Shown here piece by piece: positions 22,201-29,464 of a stretch of DNA of 30,605 bases; positions within the stretch are counted from its first letter, which is position 1; each line of letters starts with the position of its first letter. The notes beneath the pieces are model-generated. The model did not search any database and was not told the DNA's origin. It saw only the letters and a list, made by a program, of their open reading frames with translations. Source of the stretch: Dokdonella_A sp039926025. Its GTDB lineage: Bacteria; Pseudomonadota; Gammaproteobacteria; Xanthomonadales; Rhodanobacteraceae. The translations under genes and the position numbers were made by a program. Location: the NCBI GenBank assembly GCA_039926025.1, contig JBDSXV010000228.1, forward strand, positions 1-30,605. Direction: 5' to 3'.

Positions 22201-24733
22201 TACCGGTGCGCGCCGCCACCGCACGCACGACGAGTGCGTACTGGGTGCCTGCGGTCACGTTGATCGGCGTGCCGAAGATCGCCTTCTGGAATCCACCTGC
22301 GGCGTTGTCGTTGAAGCCGGCGATGGTGCCGCTCGCGAGATCCGCGCCGGTGGGCAGATTGCCGGCTACGGCACGCACCGAAACGGTGATGTTGGGATTG
22401 GCGCCGCTGCAACCTGAGCAGAACATATAGACGTCCGCACTGCTGAGCTGACCGGTGGTCAACGCCGTGAAGGTCTGCCCTGTCCAACCTGTGTTGGTGA
22501 AGCCGAAGCCACTGCCGGAATTCGTTTCCTGCTTTGCGTCGGTCAACAGCGAGGTCGAGGTCAGAATCGCATCGCCCAGGCTGCTGGCGAGGTCGATGTT
22601 GGTCAGCGCCGCGGTCTGGAAATCGGACTGCGTGGTGTCGGTGTAGCAGACATTCGCTGGCGCAGCCGAGAGCGCGAAGTTCTGTGTAGTCGTGCCGCTG
22701 TCGGTCACGACCAGCGAACTGGCGGAACCCGGTCCGTAGCCACCTGCACTTGCCGTCTCCAGCGGATAGGTGCCGGCTGGAATCGTGAACGAGTAGAAAC
22801 CCAGCGCATCGGTCGTGGCAACGCGGCTGCCGAGCGTCACGGTCGCACCACTGATCGGGCTGCCGCCCGGACTCGCTGTGACCGCACCCGAAATCGTGCC
22901 GCCATTGCCGACCACCGTGCACGACGGATATTTGAATGCGCCGATGCGGGTACGGTTGTTCAGGTCGTTCGTCGTGTAGTACTCGTTGATGTACCAGAAC
23001 CTGCAGCCATCCGGGTCCAAAGTCATCGCGCTGTAGTCACCCCAGCGCGTACAGCTGCTCGCGCCGCAATTGCCGGTCTGCGAACCCGTGCCCGCAAACA
23101 GCGTCTGCTCGGTCTGGCTGAAGGTATTGGCTGCGTCGCCGGCGAGTCGGCCGGCATACATGACCTTGGGATTGGTCGTGCTGTTGGACAGCGAATAGCC
23201 AAGCGCCACATTGCCTGCGCGGTCGACAGCCAGGCTCGACATCCATCGATAGTTGGTGTCGGCCGCATCCGGATCCCAGTTTGTCGACTGCACGTCGTTC
23301 GCCGCGACCGCGCCACCGCTGACATTGATCTGGTACCAGCGCGGCACGTTGGAGCCAGTGGTCGTGCGACGCACCGTGTGCGAGTCCCACAGCGATTGGA
23401 CGCCGCCGATGTTGGTGTATTGGTTCTGCATCATTGCGCGGATGCCGAGACTGTCCAGCGCGTTCTTCGGGGTCGGACTGGTCGGCGGTGTCGCATTGGC
23501 CCAACTGCTGCCCGCCAGCGGCGTGGCGACGAGACCAAAAGTGGACAGCGAGGGGCGGTTCCAGTCGACGTGAAAGGCGTAGACGTTCTGCGAATTCAGA
23601 TATTCGGAGAGTGAGACGAAATAGTTCGGGGTCCCTGCCGGCGGCGTTCCGGCCTGCAAACGCGCGTTGGAAGGCAGCAGGCTGAAATCCGCGGTGTCAG
23701 GCGTATCGAATTGGACGATCTGCACGGCAGCCGCGCCGGCGTACATCTGAGCCTTGTTGTAGGCCCAGACGCGGGTGCCGACGAAACCGCTGCCGGCAGG
23801 ACCGGGGCCGAAATTGTTGGACGAGCGGTAAAGGCCATCGCTCCAGATGCCGAACTTTGGATAGTCCGGGAAGACGTCGCTGGTAACGTCGGAGTAGTAG
23901 TACCACCCCCCGGTGACCGGGTCGCCGCTGCGTGATACGGCAAAGCACTGGTATACGTTCGAGTTGACGACGCCCGATGCGTTGGTCGTGAACGCGAAGT
24001 CGGTGATGATCCAGCGATCCTCAAAGGAATCGTATACCACCACCGGATCGCCGAAGTTGTCGGTGTCGCACAGGTTGCCGAAACTGCCCTGGCTCATGAA
24101 ATTGTCGAACGTGATCCCGACAGCGAGTGCGCCTGTCGATTTGCTGTAGATGCCGATCGAGGTATTGACGGTCGAGATGTAGTAGGTCGGCCCGACATCA
24201 CCGTTGTTGTCAGGCGGGTGGCCAGCACCCCATGTGGCGTAGTCGAGACCATCGAAGGTCGTGATCGGCGCAGGCGCCGGTGCGGCGGGATGCGGAAGGG
24301 ATGGCGACAGGCCGCCACCGGGCGCTTGTTCAACGGCCGAAGGACTGCCTTCAGTGCCGGGCAAGAGAACCGGATGCGGCGTAGGACCTTCGTTCTCGCG
24401 GCGCTCGCGATTGCGCTTGACCGGTTGGCCTGGCAGAAGATGACGCAAATCCGCGGTGCCGATTGCATCGGTGCGGCGCATCGCGCCGACGACGGCAGCG
24501 GCCTTGCCGGACCGGTGCGTCGCCAGGAAGGTGTCGGCGATGTCTCCCTCGTCAGGATCCTGTGCGGCAGAGCCGGCATCCTTGGGCTCCCAGCCCTTGA
24601 TGTACTGCGGCGCATCCTCAGGAGGCGACGACACTGCCCCGGCATCGACAATCTGTGCCGATGCCGGACCAATCGCACTCAATACGGTAACCAGGAGCGC
24701 CAGCGCTCCGTACAAGGCCTGCCTGCGAAACAT
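19268..24733 (-). CDS. Large secreted modular repeat protein, about 1821 aa
   Basis: This is an exported, probably surface or extracellular protein of unknown function. The signal peptide (ALYGALALLVTVLSAIGPASA) is followed by a Pro-rich linker. Residue numbers here count from the upstream ATG at 24748. A propeller-like region at about 155-640 holds DNNGDVGPTYY and GDPVVVYDSFEDRW; then come a carboxypeptidase-regulatory-like domain (about 645-725), a beta-rich region, an invasin/Big-like domain (about 1025-1110), six 87-residue modules (1113-1632), an InlB-B-like repeat, another Big-like domain and the tail LFADDFEICRL. I chose the ATG at 24733 because GAGGA lies 8 nt before it; the ATG at 24748 has no ribosome-binding site but adds MRKIQ. 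It has its own promoter and terminator, so it is probably monocistronic. Adhesion or polymer binding is inference. Confidence 0.85.
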   Translation of the reverse strand: MFRRQALYGALALLVTVLSAIGPASAQIVDAGAVSSPPEDAPQYIKGWEPKDAGSAAQDPDEGDIADTFLATHRSGKAAAVVGAMRRTDAIGTADLRHLLPGQPVKRNRERRENEGPTPHPVLLPGTEGSPSAVEQAPGGGLSPSLPHPAAPAPAPITTFDGLDYATWGAGHPPDNNGDVGPTYYISTVNTSIGIYSKSTGALAVGITFDNFMSQGSFGNLCDTDNFGDPVVVYDSFEDRWIITDFAFTTNASGVVNSNVYQCFAVSRSGDPVTGGWYYYSDVTSDVFPDYPKFGIWSDGLYRSSNNFGPGPAGSGFVGTRVWAYNKAQMYAGAAAVQIVQFDTPDTADFSLLPSNARLQAGTPPAGTPNYFVSLSEYLNSQNVYAFHVDWNRPSLSTFGLVATPLAGSSWANATPPTSPTPKNALDSLGIRAMMQNQYTNIGGVQSLWDSHTVRRTTTGSNVPRWYQINVSGGAVAANDVQSTNWDPDAADTNYRWMSSLAVDRAGNVALGYSLSNSTTNPKVMYAGRLAGDAANTFSQTEQTLFAGTGSQTGNCGASSCTRWGDYSAMTLDPDGCRFWYINEYYTTNDLNNRTRIGAFKYPSCTVVGNGGTISGAVTASPGGSPISGATVTLGSRVATTDALGFYSFTIPAGTYPLETASAGGYGPGSASSLVVTDSGTTTQNFALSAAPANVCYTDTTQSDFQTAALTNIDLASSLGDAILTSTSLLTDAKQETNSGSGFGFTNTGWTGQTFTALTTGQLSSADVYMFCSGCSGANPNITVSVRAVAGNLPTGADLASGTIAGFNDNAAGGFQKAIFGTPINVTAGTQYALVVRAVAARTGIYAYTVSNTTGANPYAGGRNATSTNSGSTWAGQTRSMVFHTYVTVPRTYSSSGDLVSNAKDANPAIGYTPTWSTLNWTGTTPASTTLRFQAAGSSVVTGPFNFVGPDGTAGTYFANGGSLSQFNGSRFVRYHAYLGTSNTAATSALSDVTLCSSNQPPTPVATKLAFTTQPPASSLVGAAFSTQVSVEDASGNVVTSDTSPVTLALSGGTGGATLGGTTTVNAVSGVATFANLSVDTAGTAYVLNASDASLTGAASNPFNIAPNTYTIGGSASGLTGSVSLKLDGTTPTSTQTQTFAANGSFTFTTPLQSGSGWTVSIATQPTGQTCAVTSGSGANLSANVTAVQVVCTTNTYTIGGSVTGLTTSGLVLAATAGSQTVTVPSGAASYQFPTAVPTGTAYTVSVQTQPTGQTCSVANASGTIANANVTNANVTCTTNLYSIGGSISGLTGSVLLKLDSTTPTTTQTQAFAANGSFTFASTLAFGSGWTVSIATQPTGQTCAVTSGSGANLSANVTTVQVTCTTNTYTIGGSLSGLTGSVSLKLDGTTPTSTHTQTFGASGSFTFTTPLQFGSGWTVSIATQPTGQTCAVTSGSGANLSANVTTVQVTCTTNTYTIGGSVSGLTGSVSLKLDGTTPTTTQTQPFAANGSFTFTTPLQFGSGWTVSIATQPTGQTCAVTSGSGANLSANVTTVQVTCTTNTYTIGGSVSGLTGSVSLKLDGTTPTSTQTQTFGANGSFTFTTSLQFGSGWTVSIATQPTGQTCAVTSGSGANLSANVTTVQVNCAVSSYLVSASVSGGNGTITPGSQNVNYNGTASFVITPSAAYHVVLPLGGTCSQGTLSGTTYVTGPIVGACSVIASFAPNPPDHLAFVAPPADVFRGDRLGGVQVAIVDDQGNVITTDSSSQITLSTAACGGSVTLEQATVSNGIATFAAGATPRFYTLANGKQMAATSGSYNANATFNVITGGELLFADDFEICRL
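19853..21412 (-). repeat. Six in-frame tandem modules of 261/255 bp
   Basis: Inside the large secreted protein, six modules begin with N(T/L)Y(T/S)IGGS and end with V(Q/T)V(T/N/V)C-like strands. Module starts on the minus strand are near 21412, 21151, 20896, 20635, 20374 and 20113. Five are 261 bp (87 aa); the second is 255 bp and clearly divergent (LVLAATAGSQ). The others are nearly identical, notably FGSGWTVSIATQPTGQTC and SGSGANLSANVTTVQVTC. Each has two cysteines about 20 residues apart. The high nucleotide identity suggests recent duplication or gene conversion. Confidence 0.92.
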
Positions 24734-24772
24734 CTGGATTTTCCTCATGACGAAAGTTCACGCGCACGAAAG

Positions 24773-24797
24773 ACGCCTCGTCAGCCATGAGAGGCGT
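24773..24797 (-). other. Hairpin in the 5' leader of the repeat-protein mRNA
   Basis: ACGCCTC (24773-24779 on plus) pairs with GAGGCGT (24791-24797) around an 11-nt loop: a perfect 7-bp stem. It lies between the predicted promoter and the ribosome-binding site, so it would be in the untranslated leader. Confidence 0.45.
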
Positions 24798-24839
24798 AGC
24801 ACGCAACCAAGTTATGGATCCCCTGACCCAGAAGCCCGG

Positions 24840-24868
24840 ATATTATGACCAACCATGGGCGGATACAA
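24840..24868 (-). promoter_or_regulatory. Sigma-70-type promoter for the repeat-protein gene
   Basis: On the minus strand TTGTAT (24868-24863) is followed after 17 nt by TAATAT (24845-24840). Transcription would start near 24833, giving a leader of about 100 nt. The -35 box is inside a 7-bp inverted repeat (24858-24877, GGCGGAT/ATCCGCC), which may be an operator or the end of the upstream transcript. Confidence 0.55.
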
Positions 24869-24877
24869 TCATCCGCC
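24858..24877. other. Inverted repeat GGCGGAT-N6-ATCCGCC over the -35 box
   Basis: This is a perfect 7-bp dyad with a 6-nt centre, 18 bp from the stop of the YdcF-like gene. It covers the predicted -35 of the repeat-protein promoter. It may be a repressor operator or a rho-independent-like stem without a T-run. Confidence 0.5.
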
Positions 24878-24894
24878 GCAAGTCTTGTTCGCGG

Positions 24895-25653
24895 TTAGCG
24901 CCTGGCGCGCCAGCGATAGGCAAGCTCGCCGACCAGTTCGTGCAAAGCCTCGGCGCTGGCGGAGACTGCGCCGCCGCTCGGCAGCAGATCGGTGAATTCC
25001 CGGAAAGGCGCGGCGCGGAAATCACCGGGGTGTGCGCAGGGCTCAAAGCCGGCTGCGCGGAACGCAATCAGGGCGCGCGGCATGTGCATGGCCGAGGTCG
25101 CGAGCCAGATCCGCGCTGGCAACGCCGGCACGAGCGCACGCACGTGTTGTGCATTCTCCCAGGTTGTACGCGATGTGACCTCGGTGCGGATCGCAGCGGC
25201 AGGCACGCCGAGCCGCCGCGCGATGCCGGCCATCAGCGTGCTTTCGGCGATCTCGTCGCCAGGTCGGGTACCACCGCTGATCACAAGCTCCGCACCAGAC
25301 GTAGCCATCACCAAGTTCGCCGCATCGAAGGCACGCTGCATGCTTTCGACATTCAGTGCGCCGTAGTCATCCGAGTCGCGCGGCGCGCGCCTGAGTCCAC
25401 CGGAAAGCGCCACGATCGTGGTTGGTGTCGGTGCCATGCACGCCGTAGAGGATGCAGCTCGGCGCTCCTCGATCCCGACCAGCGCGCTGGCGCCGAGCGG
25501 CGTGGTGAATACGAAGCAAAGTGCTTCAAGGACCAGCCCGGTTCGCCACAGCCCGCGCGGTAAATGCGCGCGACTCCGCCACAGCAGGAGTGCCAGCAGC
25601 AGGCCGAAGCTCAGCGGCGAAAGCATCACGTCGATCAGTCGGGTCAGGAGCAT
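24895..25653 (-). CDS. YdcF/ElyC/SanA-type DUF218 membrane protein
   Basis: This 252-aa protein has two N-terminal hydrophobic helices (LIDVMLSPLSFGLLLALLLW and TGLVLEALCFVFTTPLG), then a DUF218 domain. Domain motifs are IVALSGGL, ELVISGGT, EST-LMAGIARRLGVP with the acidic residue, TSRTTWENA and IWLATSAMHMPRA. ElyC and SanA relatives affect envelope integrity and polysaccharide lipid-carrier use. The biochemical activity is not established. The ATG at 25653 is 13 bp after the methyltransferase stop, so they are probably co-transcribed. A longer in-frame start at 25755 would overlap that gene and adds non-family sequence. Confidence 0.87.
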   Translation of the reverse strand: MLLTRLIDVMLSPLSFGLLLALLLWRSRAHLPRGLWRTGLVLEALCFVFTTPLGASALVGIEERRAASSTACMAPTPTTIVALSGGLRRAPRDSDDYGALNVESMQRAFDAANLVMATSGAELVISGGTRPGDEIAESTLMAGIARRLGVPAAAIRTEVTSRTTWENAQHVRALVPALPARIWLATSAMHMPRALIAFRAAGFEPCAHPGDFRAAPFREFTDLLPSGGAVSASAEALHELVGELAYRWRARR

Positions 25654-25666
25654 GGCGTGCGCGGCT

Positions 25667-26845
25667 TCACAAGCGTCGCGAGAGGTCGAGCGCGCGCAAT
25701 CCGGGCAGCGCGTTCTCGACGCCCCGCGCGAACCCCATCGCCTGGAAACGCTCACCCATATCGCCGGGCAGTGTCAGACGCTTTGCTTCGGCGATGGTAC
25801 GCAGACGTTGCACTTCGGGCGATGTCGGGAGGGATTCAAGCAGTGCGGGCAACCCGCTCGCGAGCAGGAATTGACCCTGTGGCGAATAGCCGATGAAATC
25901 CATTCCGGCACCGACGCCGGCTTCGGCCAGTGCGGTGAAATCGACGAAAGCCGTGAGGTCGGCAAGGCCGGGCCAATGCAGAGGATCAGCATGCGCGCGA
26001 TGGCGATAGTGGCATACCAAGGTGCCATCGCTACGCTCGGGCAAGTAGTACTCACGGCGCGGATAACCGTAGTCGACGAACAGCGCGACGCCCGCTTCGA
26101 GCGATGCGGTCACCTCCTGGATCCAGTACGGGAGTTGCGGCAGGATCTCCGAGCGATAGCCGTCCGCGAGCGGCGCCTCCAGCGCGCATTCAACATCACG
26201 CACTGCGTTTCCGACGGGCAGGTCGGCCGGACGATCGGTACGTATGAACTGCCCGCCGTCAAGATCGACGCATTCCTCGAACACATCCCCGTCGCGGATC
26301 GCGAAGCGCGTCGTCGGCAGCGCATCAACGACTTCGTTCGCGAACAGCACGCCGCGCCAGGACTCTTGCGGAGGGCGCGAAATCCACTCGACGCGCGCGG
26401 CGAGTTCGGCGGACAGCTCCGCGCGTGCCCGCGCTTGCTGACGCTGCGCGAGGTCCGCGCTTGGTTCGAGGATTCGATAGTGCCGAGGCACTGCGTCGAT
26501 CGCGGCAAACTCGCGCATCGCGGCAATCATGAAGGCGCCGCTGCCGCCGCCGAGCTCGAGGAAATCCGCGTGCGCGCCGATCTCGCGCAGGCTTGGCGCA
26601 AGCGCGCGAGCGAGCGTGCGCGCGAACAGGTCGCCGAGCTCCGGCGCCGTCACGAAGTCCCCGGCAGCGCCGAATTTGGTGCGGCCAGCGCTGTAGTAGC
26701 CCAGTCCTGGTGCGTACAGGCAACGCTCCATGAAACGCGAAAACGGGATCGCACCGTGCTCGGCAATCTCGTTGCGGATCACGGCGGCGAGTGCGTCGGA
26801 ATGCGCACGCTCGTCGGCATCCGGCTCGGGCAGGACGGAATTCAA
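25667..26845 (-). CDS. SAM-dependent methyltransferase, MidA/NDUFAF7 family
   Basis: This protein of about 392 aa opens with the family's helical start (VIRNEIAEHGAIPFSRFMERCLYAPGLGYYS-type), then GDFVTAPELGD at residues 62-72 and the SAM-binding LELGGGSG at 96-103. FANEVVDALP and FVDYGYPRREYY follow later. The mitochondrial relative NDUFAF7 dimethylates an arginine of a complex I subunit; the bacterial role is less clear. The start is the TTG at 26845. No ATG or GTG lies between it and the upstream in-frame stop at 26888-26890, and the encoded N-terminus aligns with the family. It is divergent from the pteridine reductase, 121 bp between starts, and upstream of the YdcF-like gene. Confidence 0.88.
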   Translation of the reverse strand: MNSVLPEPDADERAHSDALAAVIRNEIAEHGAIPFSRFMERCLYAPGLGYYSAGRTKFGAAGDFVTAPELGDLFARTLARALAPSLREIGAHADFLELGGGSGAFMIAAMREFAAIDAVPRHYRILEPSADLAQRQQARARAELSAELAARVEWISRPPQESWRGVLFANEVVDALPTTRFAIRDGDVFEECVDLDGGQFIRTDRPADLPVGNAVRDVECALEAPLADGYRSEILPQLPYWIQEVTASLEAGVALFVDYGYPRREYYLPERSDGTLVCHYRHRAHADPLHWPGLADLTAFVDFTALAEAGVGAGMDFIGYSPQGQFLLASGLPALLESLPTSPEVQRLRTIAEAKRLTLPGDMGERFQAMGFARGVENALPGLRALDLSRRL

Positions 26846-26966
26846 GGCTGGCTCGCGGCCGCGTTGTGCGGCACTCTCGCAGGAAGATCAGCGGACAGCA
26901 TAGTTGATGCGCGGGCATTCCCCGCCTTGCCGGCAATGCTGGTGACCGCTTCAGGAGAACGCAACG

Positions 26967-27713
26967 ATGACGAGCGCGAACGAGCGACCCGTGGTGGTGG
27001 TGACCGGTGCGGCGCGACGGGTCGGCGCGGCCATTGCGCGGACCCTGCATGCGGCTGGCTACGACCTCGCCCTGCATTGCCGGCATTCGCGCACCGAGCT
27101 TGACGCGCTGCTGGCCGAACTCGAAATTGCGCGGCCGGGCAGCACGCTTGCGCTGCAGGCCGACCTCGTCGATGTCGAACGCCTCCCGCAGCTCGTCGCT
27201 GCAACCATCGCGCGTTTTGGCCGCCTCGACGGACTGGTCAACAACGCCTCCGGTTTCACGCCAACACCTATCGGCAGCATCACACCCATTCAGTGGGACA
27301 CGCTATTCGCAGCGAACGCGCGCGCGCCGCTGTTCCTCGCGCAGGCAGCCGCGCCGCACCTTGCCGCGAGCAAGGGTGCGATCGTCAACCTGGTCGACAT
27401 TTATGCGGAGCGACCACTCGCGCAACACAGCGTGTACTGCATGGCGAAGGCGGCGCTCGTGATGGCGACGCGCGCGCTTGCGCTGGAACTGTCGCCGGAC
27501 GTACGCGTCAATGGCGTCGCGCCCGGTGCCGTGCTGTGGCCGGATGCCGGCAAAGCGTCCGCGGAGCAGAAGCAATTGATCGCCGATACGCCGCTGCAAC
27601 GCACCGGCACACCGGCGGATGTCGCCGGCGCCGTGCTTTGGTTGCTGCGCGATGCTGCATTCGTGACCGGACAGATCATTCGCGTCGATGGCGGCCGTTT
27701 GCTGGGTGCATAG
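26967..27713 (+). CDS. Pteridine reductase (PTR1-type short-chain dehydrogenase)
   Basis: This 248-aa NADPH-dependent reductase belongs to the short-chain dehydrogenase superfamily. The cofactor motif TGAARRVG at residues 13-20 is the TGxxxRxG variant of pteridine reductases. NNASGF lies at 92-97. The catalytic set is Asp144 (VDIY), Tyr157 and Lys161 (YCMAK). An aspartate 13 residues before the tyrosine in place of the usual serine is diagnostic of PTR1. It reduces dihydro-pterins/folates to tetrahydro forms, fitting the nearby folB and folK, which read convergently. The ATG at 26967 follows AGGAG. The exact pterin substrate (dihydrofolate, dihydromonapterin or other) is unknown. Confidence 0.9.
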   Translation: MTSANERPVVVVTGAARRVGAAIARTLHAAGYDLALHCRHSRTELDALLAELEIARPGSTLALQADLVDVERLPQLVAATIARFGRLDGLVNNASGFTPTPIGSITPIQWDTLFAANARAPLFLAQAAAPHLAASKGAIVNLVDIYAERPLAQHSVYCMAKAALVMATRALALELSPDVRVNGVAPGAVLWPDAGKASAEQKQLIADTPLQRTGTPADVAGAVLWLLRDAAFVTGQIIRVDGGRLLGA

Positions 27714-27817
27714 GCAACAGCCTCAGCGACCGGGCCGCATCGCGCAGCGTCGACAGCACGGTCGTCGTGCGCACGCAGTTGCCGGAAGCAGACTCGACGC
27801 GAACGGATGCGCCGCGA

Positions 27818-28366
27818 TCAGTTCGTCCGCGCACCGCGCAAATGACGGTACTGGCCCGGCGGCACATAAAGCGGAAACAGGGATGACTCTTCCAGCCGGG
27901 ACGCCTGAGCGAGCAGATGGGCGATGCGCGCGATGTCGCCGAACAGGGCGCGCCGCTGGGCAGCAAGCCATGGCGCATTGAGGTACGCGCGCAACAGTGC
28001 GTCGATGGCCTGCACATGGTCCTGTGCCTGCGCAACCAGCGTCTCGACCTGACTCGTGGCGACGCGCTCGCGACCCAGCGCCCAATACAGGTAGGGGTGG
28101 AATTGCACGGACTTGATCAGGCTGCTGCGCCGGAACGTCGCGGCAAAACCTTGCAAACCGATGATCTGCGCGTCTTCGTCGCGTCGACGACAGGCGTCGA
28201 GTACGCGGCGCATGTCGTTGCGCAGGGCTGCGTGATCTTCCAGCAGTTGCGCGATCAGGCGAGGTCGAAATCGGACTGCGACCTGCTCACCTTCGTCGGC
28301 GTCCCAAGCCTCCGGCGACACGCCTGCGGGTGCGCCGCCGAACAGGTTCATGAAAATCCGTAGCAC
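27818..28366 (-). CDS. Hemerythrin-like four-helix protein
   Basis: This 182-aa, mainly helical, soluble protein contains segments reminiscent of hemerythrin HHE domains: LLEDHAALR (His45), QFHPYLYWAL (His90), AQAQDHVQAIDAL (His117), and IAHLLAQASRLEESSLFPLY (His150, Glu159/160). The LFPLY ending is typical, but the spacing of ligands is not fully canonical, so diiron binding is unproven. It could instead be a structural relative such as an Rsd-like helical bundle. The start is the GTG at 28366, with GAGAGGA just upstream. An internal ATG at 28351 would drop five residues. It follows folK by 104 bp on the same strand and is convergent with pteridine reductase. No RNA gene or terminator is evident in the 104-bp convergent gap to its left. 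Confidence 0.6.
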   Translation of the reverse strand: MLRIFMNLFGGAPAGVSPEAWDADEGEQVAVRFRPRLIAQLLEDHAALRNDMRRVLDACRRRDEDAQIIGLQGFAATFRRSSLIKSVQFHPYLYWALGRERVATSQVETLVAQAQDHVQAIDALLRAYLNAPWLAAQRRALFGDIARIAHLLAQASRLEESSLFPLYVPPGQYRHLRGARTN

Positions 28367-28470
28367 GTCGATCCTCTCGCATGAGAACTGAAAGGCCGCG
28401 CTGCGGCACGTGGGGTCGGTTCCACGACGTCTTGTATCACAGCGCGCCTGTCAGACGAATGTCCGTTTGG

Positions 28471-28956
28471 TCATTCGATCGATACGACCTGCGCGGGTCC
28501 GATATTGCATGCCATCTCGAGGCACATTTCGGACAGCGTCTTGCGGCTGAGTGGATGACGCAGCGCGGGTGCAATGTCCGCCAGCGGTTTCAGCACAAAC
28601 GCTTCGGCGAGTTCCTTGCGCGGAATCTGCAGATGACCGGGACCTTCCAGCACGAGGTCATCGAACAACACGATATCAACGTCGAGTGTGCGGCTGGAAA
28701 AACGCGGCACATCACGACGACGACCTTGGCGATCCTCGAGCGCGTGCAGCCAGTCGTTCAATGCGAATGGATCGAGATCGGTATCGACGCCGACGGCGAG
28801 ATTCAGGAAATCCGGGCCCTCGAAACCGACCGCGGCGAAGCGATAGACCGGCGAAACGACGATCCCGCTGAAGCGCGCGCGCAATTCCGCCAGCGCCGCG
28901 CGCAGGTTGCGCTCGGGGTCGAGGTTGGAACCCAGGCTGAGCCAGGCGCGATGCAT
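28471..28956 (-). CDS. folK: 6-hydroxymethyl-7,8-dihydropterin pyrophosphokinase
   Basis: This 161-aa cytoplasmic folate-pathway enzyme transfers pyrophosphate from ATP to 6-hydroxymethyl-dihydropterin. The family signatures are SLGSNL at residues 7-12, FLNLAVGVDT, a RFSSRTLDVDIVLFDD block (the RTLDxDIL-type motif with metal-binding aspartates) and IPRKELAEAFVLKPL. Length is normal. The ATG at 28956 lies 4 bp after the folB stop, indicating coupled translation of FolB, which makes its substrate. It directly precedes the hemerythrin-like gene. Confidence 0.95.
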   Translation of the reverse strand: MHRAWLSLGSNLDPERNLRAALAELRARFSGIVVSPVYRFAAVGFEGPDFLNLAVGVDTDLDPFALNDWLHALEDRQGRRRDVPRFSSRTLDVDIVLFDDLVLEGPGHLQIPRKELAEAFVLKPLADIAPALRHPLSRKTLSEMCLEMACNIGPAQVVSIE

Positions 28957-28960
28957 CGCG

Positions 28961-29314
28961 TCAGGCGTCGCCGCGCTCGATGATCACACCGACGGCGCGC
29001 GACCCCGTCACCGCACCGAGCTTGGACAGCTTCAGGCGCAGCCAGCGAACGCCGAATTCGGTGCGGATGATGGCCGCGCATTGCTCGGCCAGCGTCTCCA
29101 CCAGTTCGAAATGCGATGTTTCGACGAAGGCGATCAGGCGTTTAGACACGGACTTGTAGTTCAGCGTGTCCTCGATGCGTCCGCTCGCGGCCGGCTTGGT
29201 GTTGTCGAACGCCATCTCGATATCGAAGGCTACGACCTGACGCGTGGTGCGCTCCCAGTCGTAGATGCCGATGATCGTCTCGATGCGCAGGTCTTCAATG
29301 AAAACAAGATCCAT
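28961..29314 (-). CDS. folB: Dihydroneopterin aldolase
   Basis: This 117-aa enzyme cleaves dihydroneopterin to 6-hydroxymethyl-dihydropterin plus glycolaldehyde, acting as an octamer in known cases. Typical elements are GIYDWER at residues 16-22 (Glu21), a DTLNY segment at 49-53, HFELVETLAE at 68-77 and the catalytic lysine in SKLGAV (Lys98). The ATG at 29314 gives the standard length. It is 150 bp downstream of tsaD on the same strand and immediately upstream of folK, so a tsaD-folB-folK transcript is possible. Confidence 0.94.
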   Translation of the reverse strand: MDLVFIEDLRIETIIGIYDWERTTRQVVAFDIEMAFDNTKPAASGRIEDTLNYKSVSKRLIAFVETSHFELVETLAEQCAAIIRTEFGVRWLRLKLSKLGAVTGSRAVGVIIERGDA

Positions 29315-29406
29315 GGGTCTATGTCGACTCGTGACGGAGGGCGATGATTTGCGGATGGCTCGACGATGCCTTATGGACCTGACATGCGCACAACGAAAAA
29401 AGCATC

Positions 29407-29440
29407 GTTCGCCCTCAGCGTAGCGCAGCGATGTCGAAGC
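29407..29440. repeat. REP-like imperfect palindrome downstream of tsaD
   Basis: The stretch TTCGCCCTCAGCGTAGCGC followed by AGCGATGTCGAAG closely resembles a short extragenic repeat (consensus TTCGCCCTGAGCGTAGC, then AGTCGAAGG) that I recall from many high-GC proteobacteria; the resemblance is from memory. On the minus strand, CATCG (29432-29428) and CGATG (29407-29403) can pair across it, followed by six T residues, so it may also end the tsaD transcript. Confidence 0.4.
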
Positions 29441-29464
29441 GTGTTCGTAACATTGGCAGATACG

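Noticed and set aside
25418..27103. 561-aa open frame on the plus strand across ydcF-like, methyltransferase and pteridine reductase genes
   Set aside because: It overlaps three well-supported genes on both strands and shows no domain or start signal.
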